Of a stretch of 9,241 nt of DNA, positions 1 to 6,074 are shown in pieces. Each line of letters starts with the position of its first letter. Within the stretch, counting starts at the first letter, position 1. A model generated the notes under the pieces. The model was not told the origin of the DNA. It searched no databases and saw only the letters and a program-made list of their open reading frames with translations. Origin of the DNA: CAJCIY01 sp036379355 (GTDB lineage Bacteria; Actinomycetota; Actinomycetes; Mycobacteriales; CAJCIY01); assembly GCA_036379355.1 (NCBI GenBank), contig DASVGV010000066.1, positions 1-9,241 of the forward strand, written 5' to 3'. A program made the translations under genes and the position numbers.

Positions 1-1437
1 GCGATCCTCGCCACGAACACGTCGGCGCTGTCGGTGACCGAGCTGGCGGTCGCGACCGGTCGGCCGTCGCGCCTGGTCGGCATGCACTGGTTCAACCCCG
101 CGCCCGTGATGGGCCTGGTCGAGGTGATCCGTACTGTCATCGCCGACCCGCAGGTCGTCGAGGACGTCTGCGACCTGGCCCGGCAGGCGGGCAAGTCGCC
201 GGTCGTCGCCGGCGACCGGGCCGGCTTCATCGCCAACGCGCTGCTGTTCGGCTACCTCAACAACGCCCTGCACATGTACGAGTCGAAGTACGCGACGCGC
301 GAGGACATCGACGCCGGCATGCGGTTCGGCTGCGGTCACCCGATGGGTCCGCTGGCGCTGCTCGACCTGATCGGTCTCGACTCCGCGTACGAGATCCTCG
401 ACACGATGTACCACCAGAGCCGCGACCACCTGCACGCGCCGGCGCCGCTGCTCAAGCAGCTCGTCACGGCCGGCCACCTCGGCCGCAAGTCCGGCCGGGG
501 GATCTACACCTACGAGGGCCCCGACTCGCCGGTGGTGACGAGCCAGCCCGAGCCGTCCACCGTCGCCGAGGGCACGCCGCGCGCGGTCACCACGATCGGC
601 GTCGTCGGCACCGGCACGATGGCGACCGGCATCGTCGAGGTGTGCGCGAAGTCCGGGTACGCCGTCGTGTTCCGCGCCCGCAGCAAGGAGAAGGCGGCTG
701 CGGTCGAGAAGGCGATCGAGGGCTCGCTCGACAAGCAGGTGCAGCGCGGCCGGCTCGCCGAGGAGGCGAAGGCCGGCATCCTCGAGAAGATCACCGGGAC
801 GACGGAGCTGGACGACCTCGCCGACTGCGACCTGGTCATCGAGGCCGTCGTGGAGGAGCTGAGCGTCAAGAAGGCGCTGTTCGCCGCGCTGGACGAGGTC
901 TGCAAGCCGGGCGCGGTCCTGGCGACCACCACGTCGTCGCTGCCGGTCATCGAGTGCGCGCAGGCGACGACGCGGCCGGCCGACGTCGTCGGTATGCACT
1001 GGTTCAACCCGGCTACGGTCATGAAGCTGGTCGAGATCGTGCCGACCGTGACCACCGCGCCGGACGTGGTGGCGACGGTGCGTGCGGTCTGCGGGCAGAC
1101 CAAGAAGGTGCCGGTCGTGTGCTCCGACCGGGCCGGGTTCATCGTCAACGCGCTGCTGTTCCCGTACCTCAACGACGCCGCGAAGATGCTCGAGGCCCAC
1201 TACGCCGAGGCGGACGACATCGACACGGCGATGACGGTGGGCTGCGGCCATCCGATGGGTCCGTTCGCGCTGCTCGACGTCGTGGGGCTGGACGTGTCGC
1301 TGGCGATCGAGCAGACGCTCTACCTGGAGTTCCGCGAACCGGGCCTGGCCCCGGCGCCCTCGCTCGAGCACCTCGTGACCGCCGGCTACCTGGGTCGCAA
1401 GACCGGCCGGGGATACCGCGACTACGCGAAGCGGTGA
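1..1437 (+). CDS. Tandem-duplicated 3-hydroxyacyl-CoA (3-hydroxybutyryl-CoA) dehydrogenase, 5'-truncated by window
   Basis: The frame is open from the first base to TGA at 1435-1437, giving 478 residues; the true start lies upstream, and the GTG at 34 is internal because homology continues 5' of it. Family members oxidise (S)-3-hydroxyacyl-CoA to 3-ketoacyl-CoA with a nicotinamide cofactor, in the cytoplasm. The chain holds the end of one dehydrogenase copy (residues 1 to about 175), a linker rich in Pro, Ser and Thr, then a second complete copy (about 195-478). Each copy has the GMHWFNPA motif with the catalytic His (residues 29 and 333) followed by its Glu partner in LVE, then DRAGFI, GCGHPMGP and LGRK.GRG. 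The copies look roughly half identical by eye, so this is an old fusion, not a recent repeat. Copy 2 has a Rossmann loop GTGTMA (residues 203-208) whose third Gly is Ala. The usual acidic residue after beta-2 is also missing: the segment reads FRARSKEK. The linker and both copies share one frame without interruption. Family assignment is firm; substrate chain length is not known. Confidence 0.93.
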   Translation, partial: AILATNTSALSVTELAVATGRPSRLVGMHWFNPAPVMGLVEVIRTVIADPQVVEDVCDLARQAGKSPVVAGDRAGFIANALLFGYLNNALHMYESKYATREDIDAGMRFGCGHPMGPLALLDLIGLDSAYEILDTMYHQSRDHLHAPAPLLKQLVTAGHLGRKSGRGIYTYEGPDSPVVTSQPEPSTVAEGTPRAVTTIGVVGTGTMATGIVEVCAKSGYAVVFRARSKEKAAAVEKAIEGSLDKQVQRGRLAEEAKAGILEKITGTTELDDLADCDLVIEAVVEELSVKKALFAALDEVCKPGAVLATTTSSLPVIECAQATTRPADVVGMHWFNPATVMKLVEIVPTVTTAPDVVATVRAVCGQTKKVPVVCSDRAGFIVNALLFPYLNDAAKMLEAHYAEADDIDTAMTVGCGHPMGPFALLDVVGLDVSLAIEQTLYLEFREPGLAPAPSLEHLVTAGYLGRKTGRGYRDYAKR

Positions 1438-1844
1438 CGACTCCGTCCGGCGAGGTGCGCCCGGCGGCGGCACGGGTCGCCGACGTGGCGCTGTTCGTCG
1501 CGGACGTCGCGAAGATGTTCGCCGGCGTCCTGCGCGACGAGCGGGTGCCCGGCTCGGACAAGGCCCTCGCCGCCGCGTTCCTCGCCGCCGGCCTGTCGCC
1601 GCTGGACGCGATTCCCGTGTTCGGTGAGGCGCAGCTGCTCGCGATGACCGCGCTCGCGACCCGGCAGATCGTCAAGGCCGCGGGCGAGGACGTCCTGCGC
1701 GAGCACTGGCAGGGCAGCGAGCAGGGGTTCGCGTCGCTGATGTTCGTGGTGGACACCGGCCTGCGGCCGATGCGCATGTTCCGGCGCTCGTTCGGCCGGG
1801 CGTTCGAGCGGGCCCGGGCGGATGCGTCCGTACGGCGCGGGTGA
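1434..1844 (+). CDS. DUF1232/YkvA-like small protein
   Basis: A 136-residue protein of unknown function. Residues about 30-75 resemble the DUF1232 (YkvA) family: a charged RDERVP stretch, a hydrophobic helix, then SPLDAIPVFG and another hydrophobic helix. The family core is S-P-x-D-x-I-P followed by a glycine and usually an Asp-Asp pair; here that pair is replaced by Glu-Ala-Gln. The two hydrophobic helices suggest membrane association, and the C-terminal third is rich in Arg and Phe (RMFRRSFGRAFERAR). The chosen start is the GTG whose last two bases lie in the TGA of the preceding dehydrogenase gene (GTGA), a typical translational coupling. An in-frame GTG at 1455 is an alternative. No good ribosome binding site precedes either start, consistent with coupling. 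The stop lies inside the next gene. The DUF1232 link is by motif resemblance only. Confidence 0.72.
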   Translation: MTTPSGEVRPAAARVADVALFVADVAKMFAGVLRDERVPGSDKALAAAFLAAGLSPLDAIPVFGEAQLLAMTALATRQIVKAAGEDVLREHWQGSEQGFASLMFVVDTGLRPMRMFRRSFGRAFERARADASVRRG

Positions 1845-2028
1845 GTTCGACGACACCTGGGTGTGGCAGCCGGTGAGCGGTCACGCCGCGGTCAAGCCCT
1901 ATCGCTGCCCCGGCTGCGACCACGAGATCCCCGTCGGTCAGCCGCACGTCGTGGCGTGGCGGGACGAGTCGGTGGACGACCGCCGGCACTGGCACACCGC
2001 CTGCTGGCGCCGCTTCAGCGCCCGCTGA
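1822..2028 (+). CDS. Small CxxC/HxxC putative zinc-binding protein
   Basis: A 68-residue protein. Cys29-x2-Cys32 (CPGC) and His58-x2-Cys61 (HTAC) are spaced like a single structural zinc site, with further His at 34, 42 and 56. The order is a Trp-containing N-terminal strand (TWVWQPV), YRCPGC, a hydrophobic PHVVAW strand, the charged DDRRHWH stretch and a short Trp/Arg-rich tail. I recall similar small proteins in actinomycete genomes, often loosely labelled ATP/GTP-binding; no nucleotide-binding motif is visible, so I would not keep that label. The ATG at 1822 lies 23 bp inside the preceding DUF1232-like gene in another frame, with only a G-rich stretch ahead of it, so its translation is probably coupled. 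It is the last gene before a convergent transcription unit. Function is unknown; a role in binding metal, nucleic acid or a partner protein is inference. Confidence 0.72.
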   Translation: MRPYGAGEFDDTWVWQPVSGHAAVKPYRCPGCDHEIPVGQPHVVAWRDESVDDRRHWHTACWRRFSAR

Positions 2029-2088
2029 CCCGCGCCTCGACCCGCGCCGGCGGCTCCACGCGTGCGATGGGCGGAGCGGTGGGTGCGG

Positions 2089-3477
2089 TCAGCGAGCGCG
2101 CGCCTTCCAGGCACCGCCGGCGAGCTGCTTGCCGGCATCGACGAACAGGCCGTTGCCGGTGTGCGCCTCGGCCAGCACCTGGTCGAGGGCACCGACGAAC
2201 AGGTCGATCTCCTCCTGGCCCATGATGAGCGGCGGGATCAGCTTGATGATGTTCACGTCGTCGGCGGCGACCTGCGTGATGATCCGGTGCTGGTGGAACA
2301 GGGGCAGGACGATCGCCTGAGTGAACAGGCCCTTGCGCATCAGCTCCAGCAGCCGGAAGCGGCGGCGCAGGGTCTTGTCCTCCGGCCGGCCGAACTCGAT
2401 GCCGATCATGAGGCCTTCGCCGCGGACCTCCGAGAAGAACTCGTAGCGGTCGACGAGGGTTTGCAGGGCGATCCGCAGCTGCTCGCCGACCTTGGCGGCG
2501 TGTGCGACCACGTCCTCCTCGTCCAGCGCGGTCAGCGTCGCGAGTCCGGCGACCATCGCCAGCTGGTTGCGGCTGAACGTCGACGAGTGCTTCATCGCCT
2601 TGCTCATCGACCGGTGAACCGACCGGACGATGGCGTCGCTGGTGAGCATCGCCCCGACCGGTACGTAGCCGCCGGACAGTGCCTTGGAGACGGTGATGAT
2701 GTCCGGCGTGATGCCGTAGTGCTCGTACGCGAAGAACCGGCCGGTGCGGCCCAGACCGGTCTGCACCTCGTCGGCGACGAGGAGGGAGCCCTTGGCGTGC
2801 AAGGCTTCCTGGGCCCCCTGCCAGTAGTCAGCCGGCGCGAGGTGCACGCCCTTGCCCTGGATCGGCTCCACCACGAACGCGGCCACGTCGCCGCGTGCGA
2901 CCTCGCGCTGGAGGGCGTCGAGGTCGCCGAACGGCACCACACCGACGCCCGGCAGCAGCGGCCCGAAGCCTTGCTGGAAACCCTTGCTGCCGTTGAGCGC
3001 GAGCGCGCCGGTGGTCAGGCCGTGGAAGGCGTGGTCGGCGTACAGGATCCGCGTCCGGCCGGTCGACTGGCGGGCGAACTTGATGGCGGCCTCGACCGCC
3101 TCCGCTCCGGAGTTGGTGAACACGGCCCGCTCGATGCCGTCGTGGGCACGGGCCACGAGCTGTTCGGCCAACAGGCCGGCGAGCAGGGCACAGTCCATCT
3201 GGACCAGGTTCGGCAGGTCGGCGTCCAGCGCCTCGTGCAGCGCCGCCTTGACCGCGGGATGGTTGCGGCCGAGGGCGAACACCCCGAAGCCGGCGAGCGT
3301 GTCGAAGTAGCGCTCGCCCTGGTCGTCCCAGAGGTAGCAGCCCTCGCCGCGGACATAGAAGCGGTCGAAGCCGAGCGTCTGGAGCACGTTCGCCAACTGT
3401 GGGTTGAGCAGGCGCTGGTGCAGCGCGTAGTTCTCCCCGTGCCGCTGGGCCAGGGTGGCGTGCAGGTCGAACGGCAC
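2089..3477 (-). CDS. Class III PLP-dependent aminotransferase (omega-amino acid/diamine type)
   Basis: A 462-residue protein, full length for class III (ornithine/putrescine/GABA-type) aminotransferases, which move an amino group from an amine or omega-amino acid to a keto acid in the cytoplasm. Visible motifs in order: LAGFGVFALGRNHP (about 61-74); NSGAEA, the PLP phosphate-binding turn (122-127); HAFHG (149-153); EPIQGKG (204-210); DEVQTGLGRTG with Asp236, the pyridine-nitrogen partner; DIITVSKALSGG with Lys265, the Schiff-base lysine; and HSSTFSRN with Thr300, the phosphate contact from the other subunit. All key residues are present. The start is GTG, whose first G is the last base of the upstream TAG stop (TAGTG). 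GGAGG at 3486-3490 lies 8 nt before it and fixes this start. The same frame stays open far upstream, but that is antisense or out-of-frame to other genes. The upstream partner is an aldehyde dehydrogenase, so the product is probably an aldehyde it oxidises. Diamine, omega-amino acid or other amine substrates are all possible. Confidence 0.93.
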   Translation of the reverse strand: MPFDLHATLAQRHGENYALHQRLLNPQLANVLQTLGFDRFYVRGEGCYLWDDQGERYFDTLAGFGVFALGRNHPAVKAALHEALDADLPNLVQMDCALLAGLLAEQLVARAHDGIERAVFTNSGAEAVEAAIKFARQSTGRTRILYADHAFHGLTTGALALNGSKGFQQGFGPLLPGVGVVPFGDLDALQREVARGDVAAFVVEPIQGKGVHLAPADYWQGAQEALHAKGSLLVADEVQTGLGRTGRFFAYEHYGITPDIITVSKALSGGYVPVGAMLTSDAIVRSVHRSMSKAMKHSSTFSRNQLAMVAGLATLTALDEEDVVAHAAKVGEQLRIALQTLVDRYEFFSEVRGEGLMIGIEFGRPEDKTLRRRFRLLELMRKGLFTQAIVLPLFHQHRIITQVAADDVNIIKLIPPLIMGQEEIDLFVGALDQVLAEAHTGNGLFVDAGKQLAGGAWKARAR

Positions 3478-4892
3478 TACAGGAACCTCCGCAGCAGCCG
3501 GTCCTTCAGCCGCGAGTAGGGCGGGTACATCAGCTTCACGTCCGGTTTCATCGGCTTCTCCAGCACCGAGCGGCGGTGGCTGAAGGCGTCGAAGCCGGCC
3601 TTGCCGTGGTACGAGCCCATGCCCGACTCGCCGACACCGCCGAACGGCAGGTCCGGGACCGCGAGGTGCAGGAGCGTGTGGTTCACGAGCATCCCGCCCG
3701 ACGAGGTGCCGTGCAGGACCTGCTTGGCGGTGGCGTCGTCGGTGGTGAACGCGTACAGCGCCAGCGGCTTGTCGCCCGCGTTCACCCGCTCGATGGCCTC
3801 GGCTACGTCGTCGACCGGGATGATCGGCAGGATCGGTCCGAAGATCTCCTCCTGCATGAGCGGCGCATCGTCCGCGACCTCGTCGACGACGGTGGGGGAG
3901 AAGTAGCGACTGTCCGCGTCGCGCTCGCCGCCGAGCACCACCCGCTCGTACCCGCCGCCGTCGAACAGACCGGACAGGCGCTCGAAGTGCCGGGCGTTGA
4001 CGATGCGGCCGTAGTCGGACGAGGCCTTCGGGTCGCTGCCGTAGAACTCGCGGACCGCGTCGGTCAGCGCGCCGACGAAGCGCTCGTGCACCTGCCGCTG
4101 CACGTAGACGTGGTCCGGTGCGACGCACGTCTGGCCGGCGTTGACGTACTTGCCGAACGCGATGCGTCGCGCCGCGATGGGGATGTCGGCGTCGGCGGCG
4201 ACGATCGTCGGGCTCTTGCCCCCGAGCTCCAGGGTGACCGGTGTCAGGTGCTCGGCCGCGGCGCGCATGACGACGCGGCCGACGGTCCCGTTGCCGGTGT
4301 AGAAGATCGTGTCCCAGCGCTGCTCGAGCAGGGCCTGGGTCTCGGCGACGCCGCCCTCCACGACGGCGAACGCGTCCGCATCGAGGTAGCGCGGTACCAG
4401 CCGGGCGAACACCGCCGAGGTGGCCGGGGCGAGCTCCGACGGCTTGAGGACGGCGCAGCAGCCGGCCGCGATCGCCGCGCCGACGGGGGCCGCGAGCAGC
4501 TGCAGCGGGTAGTTCCACGGGGCGATCACCAGCGCGACGCCGAGCGGCTCGCGGTGGACGTACGCCTTGCCCGGCTTGCTGGTCATCGGCGTCGCCACCC
4601 GCTCGGGCTTCATCCACGAGCGCAGTTGCTTCGCCGTCCGGGTGAGGTCGGCAACGGTGAAGCCGGTCTCGGTGAGGTAGGACTCGGTCGCGGACTTGCC
4701 GAGGTCCGCGTGCAGCGCGGCGTCCCAGTCCGGGAGGTTCTCGGAGATCATCGCGGCAAGCCGCTCGAGCTGCGTGGTCCGCCAGGACGGGTCCTTCGTC
4801 CGGCCGCCGGCGAACGTCGTCCGCAGCCGGGCCACCAGGGCGGCCGGGTCCTCGGCGTGGGTGGCGTGCGGGCGGTCGAGCGTCGTGGTCAT
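3477..4892 (-). CDS. Class 3 (ALDH3-type) aldehyde dehydrogenase
   Basis: A 471-residue NAD(P)-dependent aldehyde dehydrogenase that oxidises an aldehyde to the acid. Visible in order: PWNYP with Asn127; LKPSE (149-153), cofactor binding; FYTGNGTVG (197-205); LELGGKSP with the general base Glu222; GQTCVAPDH with the catalytic Cys256; EEIFGPILP; and near the C-terminus PFGGVGESGMGSYHGKAGFDAFSHRRSV. The GQTCVAPD active site, the short N-terminus and the tail with YPPYS and an Arg/Leu-rich end are typical of class 3, which includes fatty and aromatic aldehyde dehydrogenases. The tail (RLKDRLLRRFL) is amphipathic and could touch membrane, as in fatty-aldehyde members; that is inference. I chose ATG at 4892 over GTG at 4898 because GAGG (4898-4901) lies 5 nt before the ATG, whereas the GTG would use part of that site. 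The gene overlaps the downstream aminotransferase by one base, so the two are probably co-transcribed. Confidence 0.94.
   Translation of the reverse strand: MTTTLDRPHATHAEDPAALVARLRTTFAGGRTKDPSWRTTQLERLAAMISENLPDWDAALHADLGKSATESYLTETGFTVADLTRTAKQLRSWMKPERVATPMTSKPGKAYVHREPLGVALVIAPWNYPLQLLAAPVGAAIAAGCCAVLKPSELAPATSAVFARLVPRYLDADAFAVVEGGVAETQALLEQRWDTIFYTGNGTVGRVVMRAAAEHLTPVTLELGGKSPTIVAADADIPIAARRIAFGKYVNAGQTCVAPDHVYVQRQVHERFVGALTDAVREFYGSDPKASSDYGRIVNARHFERLSGLFDGGGYERVVLGGERDADSRYFSPTVVDEVADDAPLMQEEIFGPILPIIPVDDVAEAIERVNAGDKPLALYAFTTDDATAKQVLHGTSSGGMLVNHTLLHLAVPDLPFGGVGESGMGSYHGKAGFDAFSHRRSVLEKPMKPDVKLMYPPYSRLKDRLLRRFL
3486..3490 (-). promoter_or_regulatory. Ribosome binding site of the aminotransferase gene
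   Basis: GGAGG on the minus strand, 8 nt before the GTG at 3477, inside the last codons of the aldehyde dehydrogenase gene. It settles the start of the second gene within a frame that is open for hundreds of codons upstream. It also shows that the second gene can recruit ribosomes itself as well as by termination-reinitiation at TAGTG. Confidence 0.8.
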
Positions 4893-4929
4893 GGGCACCT
4901 CGCGGCGGTGGGCTGGGATGCCACCGTAA

Positions 4930-4957
4930 CGCCCGGCGACCGGCGGTCGCCGGGGCG
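4930..4957 (-). terminator. Strong GC hairpin between FilP-like gene and aldehyde dehydrogenase
   Basis: A perfect 10-bp inverted repeat (arms 4932-4941 and 4945-4954, arm CCCGGCGACC) with a 3-nt loop. It extends by two more pairs (4931/4956 and 4930/4957) past one bulged G at 4955. It starts 7 bp beyond the stop of the coiled-coil gene and ends about 37 bp before the aldehyde dehydrogenase ATG. No U-tract follows on the minus strand. Actinobacterial terminators often lack one, so termination or partial read-through attenuation is likely. The stem would form on either strand, but only the minus strand is transcribed here. Confidence 0.6.
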
Positions 4958-4964
4958 CCGCAGG

Positions 4965-6014
4965 TCAGTGATCGGGCCGCACGTCCTCGTCGTCGTACGG
5001 CTCGTCCACGCCGGCTTCCCGGAACAGCGCCTGCGTGCGGCTCATGTCGTCGTCGTCGAGCGTCGGCAACGGGTTCTCCGCGGTGTCGTCGGACACCGCG
5101 GAGTCGGACAGGGAGTCGGACACGATGTCGTCCGACTCGGGCTCGGTCCAGCTCTGGGCGCCGAACGGAGTCGGGCGCGCCGGCGCCGGGACCGCCCGCT
5201 GCTGGCGGCGCTGCTCGACGTCGGCGGTGAGCTGCTCGAGCTCGCCCTGGAGGTTCGCGATCGCCTGGCGCAGCTGGCCGCTGCGCTTCTCCTGCACGGC
5301 CTCGTTCGCCTGCAGGAGCTGGTGGTGCTCGGCCAGCGCGATCTCGCGCCGGTGCGCGGTGGCCCGCTCGAGCTCGGCCGCCTCCTGCCGCGCGTCGGCG
5401 AGGATCGTGTCGCGGTCCTCCAGCGCCTCCGCATGGATCTGCTCGGCCTCGAGCCGGGCCTCGGCGAGCAGCCGGTCGGCCTCGGCGGAGGCCTCCGACA
5501 CCCGCTGCTGCGCCTCGGCCTGCGACCGCTGGGTGAGCGCGCGCGCCTCGCCCGCGGCCTGGTCGTAGATCTCCTTGGCCTCGCTGCGCAGCCGCTGGGC
5601 GTCGCCGGTGGCGACCGATCGCTCGGCGGCCGCGGCGGCCCGCTCCTGCTCGGCGTCGTCGAGCGCGGCCTCGCGGACGCGCTGGGCCTCGTCGGCGGCG
5701 TCCGCGCGCAGCAACGCTGCCTCCTCCTCGGCGGCGGTGACGATCTGCTGGAGGCGCAGGCTCATCGTGGACAGCGGGGACAGCGTCACCGGTGGGTTGG
5801 CCCGCAGCTCCTCGAGCTCGAGCAGGGCGGCGTCGCGCTCGCGCTCCATCGCCCAGAACTGCTGACCCCAGTGGTCGAGGTAGGCCTCCACCTGGGCGCG
5901 GTCGAACCCGCGGAAGGTGAGGTCGAACTGCTCGGTGACGGCGGACGCGGAGGACGGGGCGTCGTCGAGATCGTCCGGCTCGATGACGCGCGGGGAAGTG
6001 TGCTGGGTCGCCAT
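4965..6014 (-). CDS. DivIVA-domain, FilP-like coiled-coil protein
   Basis: A 349-residue protein with three parts. Residues 1-28 are a polar, acidic leader. FDLTFRGFDRAQVEAYLDHW (30-49) matches the DivIVA/FilP N-terminal signature, in which a hydrophobic segment and R-G-[FY]-D-R-x-x-V-[DE] precede the coil. About 50 to 280 is almost continuous Ala/Glu/Arg/Gln heptad-like coiled coil (EEEAALLRADAADEAQRVRE and similar), with one Pro-containing break near 75-83. The tail from about 285 is very acidic and Ser-rich (VSDSLSDSAVSDDTAEN, then DDDD and DDED). DivIVA-like proteins of actinobacteria act at poles and septa; FilP forms filaments that stiffen the hypha. This protein may be a filament or scaffold, but its own role is inferred. 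ATG at 6014 is the only reasonable start ahead of the signature. An AGGGAG sits just 1 nt from it, unusually close, so initiation may be weak or leaderless. A divergent peptidase gene begins 60 bp away. Confidence 0.85.
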   Translation of the reverse strand: MATQHTSPRVIEPDDLDDAPSSASAVTEQFDLTFRGFDRAQVEAYLDHWGQQFWAMERERDAALLELEELRANPPVTLSPLSTMSLRLQQIVTAAEEEAALLRADAADEAQRVREAALDDAEQERAAAAAERSVATGDAQRLRSEAKEIYDQAAGEARALTQRSQAEAQQRVSEASAEADRLLAEARLEAEQIHAEALEDRDTILADARQEAAELERATAHRREIALAEHHQLLQANEAVQEKRSGQLRQAIANLQGELEQLTADVEQRRQQRAVPAPARPTPFGAQSWTEPESDDIVSDSLSDSAVSDDTAENPLPTLDDDDMSRTQALFREAGVDEPYDDEDVRPDH

Positions 6015-6074
6015 GCTCCCTACTGTGCCGCCCGAGGGGCACCGCGCACCGCATCCGCGCGCGTGTCGCGCAGA
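6015..6074. promoter_or_regulatory. Divergent intergenic promoter region
   Basis: Sixty bases separate two divergent starts, so at least one promoter, and probably both, lies here or reaches into the neighbouring coding ends. On the plus strand TACTGT (6021-6026) fits a TANNNT -10 box for the peptidase gene; no good TTGAC-like -35 is found at normal spacing. The middle and right part is a CG-alternating run (gcgcgcgtgtcgcgc). Both transcripts would have short leaders. Confidence 0.35.

Noticed and set aside
642..1433. Plus-strand frame upstream of the DUF1232-like start that would extend that protein.
   Set aside because: It overlaps the dehydrogenase in another frame and is Arg/Gly-rich without motifs; the GTG at 1434 overlapping the stop is a better start.
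2029..2088. Possible bidirectional terminator between the convergent genes (GCTCC at 2053-2057, GGAGC at 2073-2077).
   Set aside because: Only 5 bp of stem with a 15-nt loop and no U-tract; not better than chance in this composition.
2062..3519. Plus-strand 485-codon frame antisense to the aminotransferase.
   Set aside because: No domain pattern; its composition mirrors the opposite gene, which has all catalytic motifs.
3576..6074. Plus-strand open frame of over 800 codons upstream of and joined to the peptidase.
   Set aside because: It is antisense to two real genes, with the Leu/Gly/Arg/Val-heavy composition of a GC-rich shadow. The lipoprotein signal peptide fixes the real start near 6075.
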